NCBI GenBank assembly: GCA_028867235.1 | Contig: JAGWGS010000071.1 | Span: forward strand, 1-6,871 | Length of the DNA stretch: 6,871 bases | From: Nitrososphaerota archaeon | Lineage (GTDB): Archaea > Thermoproteota > Nitrososphaeria > Nitrososphaerales > Nitrosopumilaceae | Direction of reading: 5' to 3' | Part shown: positions 6,459 to 6,871 of the stretch, piece by piece | How positions within the stretch are numbered: the stretch's first letter is position 1 | Layout: each line of letters opens with the position of its first letter | Made by a program: the position numbers and the translations under genes | Notes under the pieces: generated by a model | Databases searched by the model: none | Told to the model about the DNA's origin: nothing | The model's input: the letters and a program-made list of their open reading frames with translations, nothing else

Positions 6459-6520
6459 CTATTAACAATTAGTGATAAAAAATCACAAATTAGCCTACAT
6501 CTAAATTATGTTTATAAAAA
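6459..6520 (-). promoter_or_regulatory. Candidate promoter region of the malic enzyme gene
   Basis: Three TATA-like words lie upstream on the minus strand. TTTTTATAAA (6520-6511) is the best match and would give a leader of about 50 nt. TTTTTTATC (6483-6474) would give a leader of about 15-20 nt. TTAATAG (6465-6459) is about 25 bp from the ATG and would be leaderless. There is no clear Shine-Dalgarno sequence (AGAGTAAAACCATG). The rest of 6438-6561 shows no gene I can support. Confidence 0.35.
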
Positions 6521-6533
6521 ATTCCAATTGGGG

Positions 6534-6540
6534 AAAAAAA
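6534..6540 (-). terminator. Oligo-T terminator after the Lys/Ala micro-protein gene
   Basis: On the minus strand a run of seven T (6540-6534) lies about 20 bp past the TAA of the micro-protein gene. It is followed by CCCCAATTGG and a second run of six T that merges with the TATA-like word for the malic enzyme gene. A terminator placed between the two minus-strand genes argues that they are separate transcription units. Confidence 0.45.
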
Positions 6541-6561
6541 GTCCGTCTCATCTATTGGATT

Positions 6562-6627
6562 TTATTTCTTCTTTGCTTTTGCTTTACTTTTTGATTTTGC
6601 TTTTGGTTTTGCTTTAGCTTTTGCCAT
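6562..6627 (-). CDS. Lysine/alanine-rich micro-protein (21 residues), histone-H1-tail-like
   Basis: A complete minus-strand frame from ATG (6627) to TAA (6562) encodes 21 residues: 11 Lys, 6 Ala, 2 Ser, 1 Pro and the initiator Met, in a near-perfect alternation of Lys with a small residue (MAKAKAKPKAK then SKSKAKAKKK). There are no acidic or hydrophobic residues besides Met1. Such K/A/P/S composition resembles the tails of histone H1 and bacterial H1-like proteins, so non-specific binding to DNA, RNA or polyphosphate is plausible but unproven. An in-frame ATG at 6642 would add MGPIT. TATA-like words fit either start, and an oligo-T terminator follows. The lysines use AAA in nine of eleven cases, so a low-complexity non-coding stretch must be considered. 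Against that, A-rich repeat DNA need not give a frame with ATG, TAA, promoter and terminator in order. Confidence 0.55.
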   Translation of the reverse strand: MAKAKAKPKAKSKSKAKAKKK

Positions 6628-6649
6628 TGTTATTGGCCCCATGTTGTAT

Positions 6650-6675
6650 GTATTAAGCATAGTGAAATCTATAAG
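6650..6675 (-). promoter_or_regulatory. TATA-like boxes of the Lys/Ala micro-protein gene
   Basis: On the minus strand CTTATAGAT (6675-6667) would start transcription close to the ATG at 6642. CTTAATAC (6657-6650) lies about 26 bp before the ATG at 6627. Each would give a nearly leaderless mRNA, for the 26- and 21-residue products respectively. The first is the better TATA match. Confidence 0.4.
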
Positions 6676-6710
6676 ATCTCAAGAAAACTAGATGCAAAAC
6701 AACTTTCAAG

Positions 6711-6720
6711 CATTTTTATG
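6711..6720 (+). promoter_or_regulatory. TATA-like box of the Gly/Arg-rich (TRAM-type) gene
   Basis: CATTTTTATG is centred about 42 bp before the ATG at 6759, predicting transcription from about 6741-6744. This gives a short leader (about 15-18 nt) that just includes the strong Shine-Dalgarno sequence. Confidence 0.45.
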
Positions 6721-6730
6721 GAGTGATATG

Positions 6731-6743
6731 TACCCATAGGGTA
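6731..6743. promoter_or_regulatory. Perfect inverted repeat at the predicted transcription start, candidate operator
   Basis: TACCC-ATA-GGGTA is a 5-bp perfect inverted repeat around a 3-bp centre, placed between the TATA-like box and the Shine-Dalgarno sequence of the Gly/Arg-rich gene and overlapping its predicted start of transcription. A dimeric repressor bound here would block initiation. The arms are short, so chance is possible. A stem-loop in RNA is unlikely if transcription starts at about 6741. Confidence 0.3.
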
Positions 6744-6744
6744 G

Positions 6745-6753
6745 AAGGAGGTG
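6745..6753 (+). promoter_or_regulatory. Strong Shine-Dalgarno site
   Basis: AAGGAGGTG is a full-strength complement to the 16S rRNA 3' end, five bases before the ATG at 6759. It fixes the start of the Gly/Arg-rich gene and is by far the best RBS in the window, suggesting high expression. Confidence 0.75.
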
Positions 6754-6758
6754 CAACG

Positions 6759-6871
6759 ATGAGTTACAACGAACGAGGTTCATACGGTGGACGATCAGGA
6801 GGATACGGCGGCGGTCGAAGATTTGGCGGTGGCGGTAGAAGTTTTGATAACAGTCCAAAACCAGTAGAAAC
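6759..6871 (+). CDS. Gly/Arg-rich RNA-binding protein, probably TRAM-domain (N-terminus only)
   Basis: Only 37 full codons are visible before the window ends. Residues 1-30 are a Gly/Arg/Tyr/Ser-rich leader with RGG/RSGG-like repeats (YGGRSGGYGGGRRFGGGGR), followed by SFDNSPKPVET. As I recall, thaumarchaeal small TRAM-domain proteins begin with such a leader and enter the TRAM beta-barrel just after KPVETG. The domain itself is off the window, so the family is inferred. TRAM proteins of archaea bind RNA and are proposed to act as cold-shock-like RNA chaperones; the RGG-type leader would add flexible RNA contacts. The start is certain from the strong Shine-Dalgarno sequence five bases upstream. 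Glycine codons here are mostly GGC, GGT and GGA, and the stretch is more GC-rich than its neighbours because of the composition. Confidence 0.6.
   Translation, partial: MSYNERGSYGGRSGGYGGGRRFGGGGRSFDNSPKPVE

Noticed and set aside
6524..6531. CCAATTGG palindrome next to A/T runs, considered as a bacterial-type hairpin terminator
   Set aside because: An 8-bp palindrome without a loop cannot form a hairpin stem, and the oligo-T run alone explains archaeal termination.

Overview
The window looks like chromosomal DNA from an ammonia-oxidising archaeon (Nitrososphaerota/Thaumarchaeota, probably Nitrosopumilales-like). This rests on four observations. The DNA is AT-rich. Several starts have a TATA-like box about 25-30 bp upstream, as in archaeal leaderless genes. 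A small Cys-rich protein carries the RYLSGQ-x-RCQIC and SKPRNK motifs I associate with this phylum. The right-edge gene has a Gly/Arg-rich leader ending in KPVET, as I recall for thaumarchaeal TRAM-domain proteins. No rRNA, tRNA, CRISPR array, transposase or phage gene is visible. The taxonomic call is from memory, not from a search.

Layout, left to right. Positions 1-1968 (minus) hold the N-terminal 656 residues of a secreted, cysteine-free protein with a signal peptide, five fibronectin type III domains and the start of a C-terminal beta domain; its end lies off the left edge. Next comes a small zinc-ribbon protein (2077-2370, minus). A divergent promoter region separates it from a type II NADH dehydrogenase (2551-3930, plus). 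A 65-residue CxxC/HxxxxH protein (3961-4158, minus) is divergent from an NAD(P)H-dependent FMN reductase (4281-4865, plus). The reductase is followed, behind its own TATA-like box, by a 99-residue conserved-looking protein of unknown role (4914-5213, plus). A malic enzyme (5265-6437, minus) converges on it. At the right end, a 21-residue Lys/Ala micro-protein (6562-6627, minus) is divergent from the start of a Gly/Arg-rich, probably TRAM-domain, RNA-binding protein (6759 to the edge, plus).

How the genes fit together. Three enzymes handle pyridine nucleotides or flavins: NDH-2 (NADH to quinone), the FMN reductase (NAD(P)H to flavin or quinone) and malic enzyme (malate to pyruvate, giving NAD(P)H). 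They share a redox theme but are not one operon: strands alternate and most genes seem to have their own promoter. At the right end, two short, highly basic, low-complexity proteins likely to bind nucleic acid share a 131-bp divergent control region containing a perfect inverted repeat. I see no clear multi-gene system of a new kind. The points most worth a second look are the unannotated Lys/Ala micro-protein and its divergent RGG-rich neighbour, the variant zinc-ribbon, the small CxxC/HxxxxH protein, and the altered active-site-region motifs in the malic enzyme and NDH-2.
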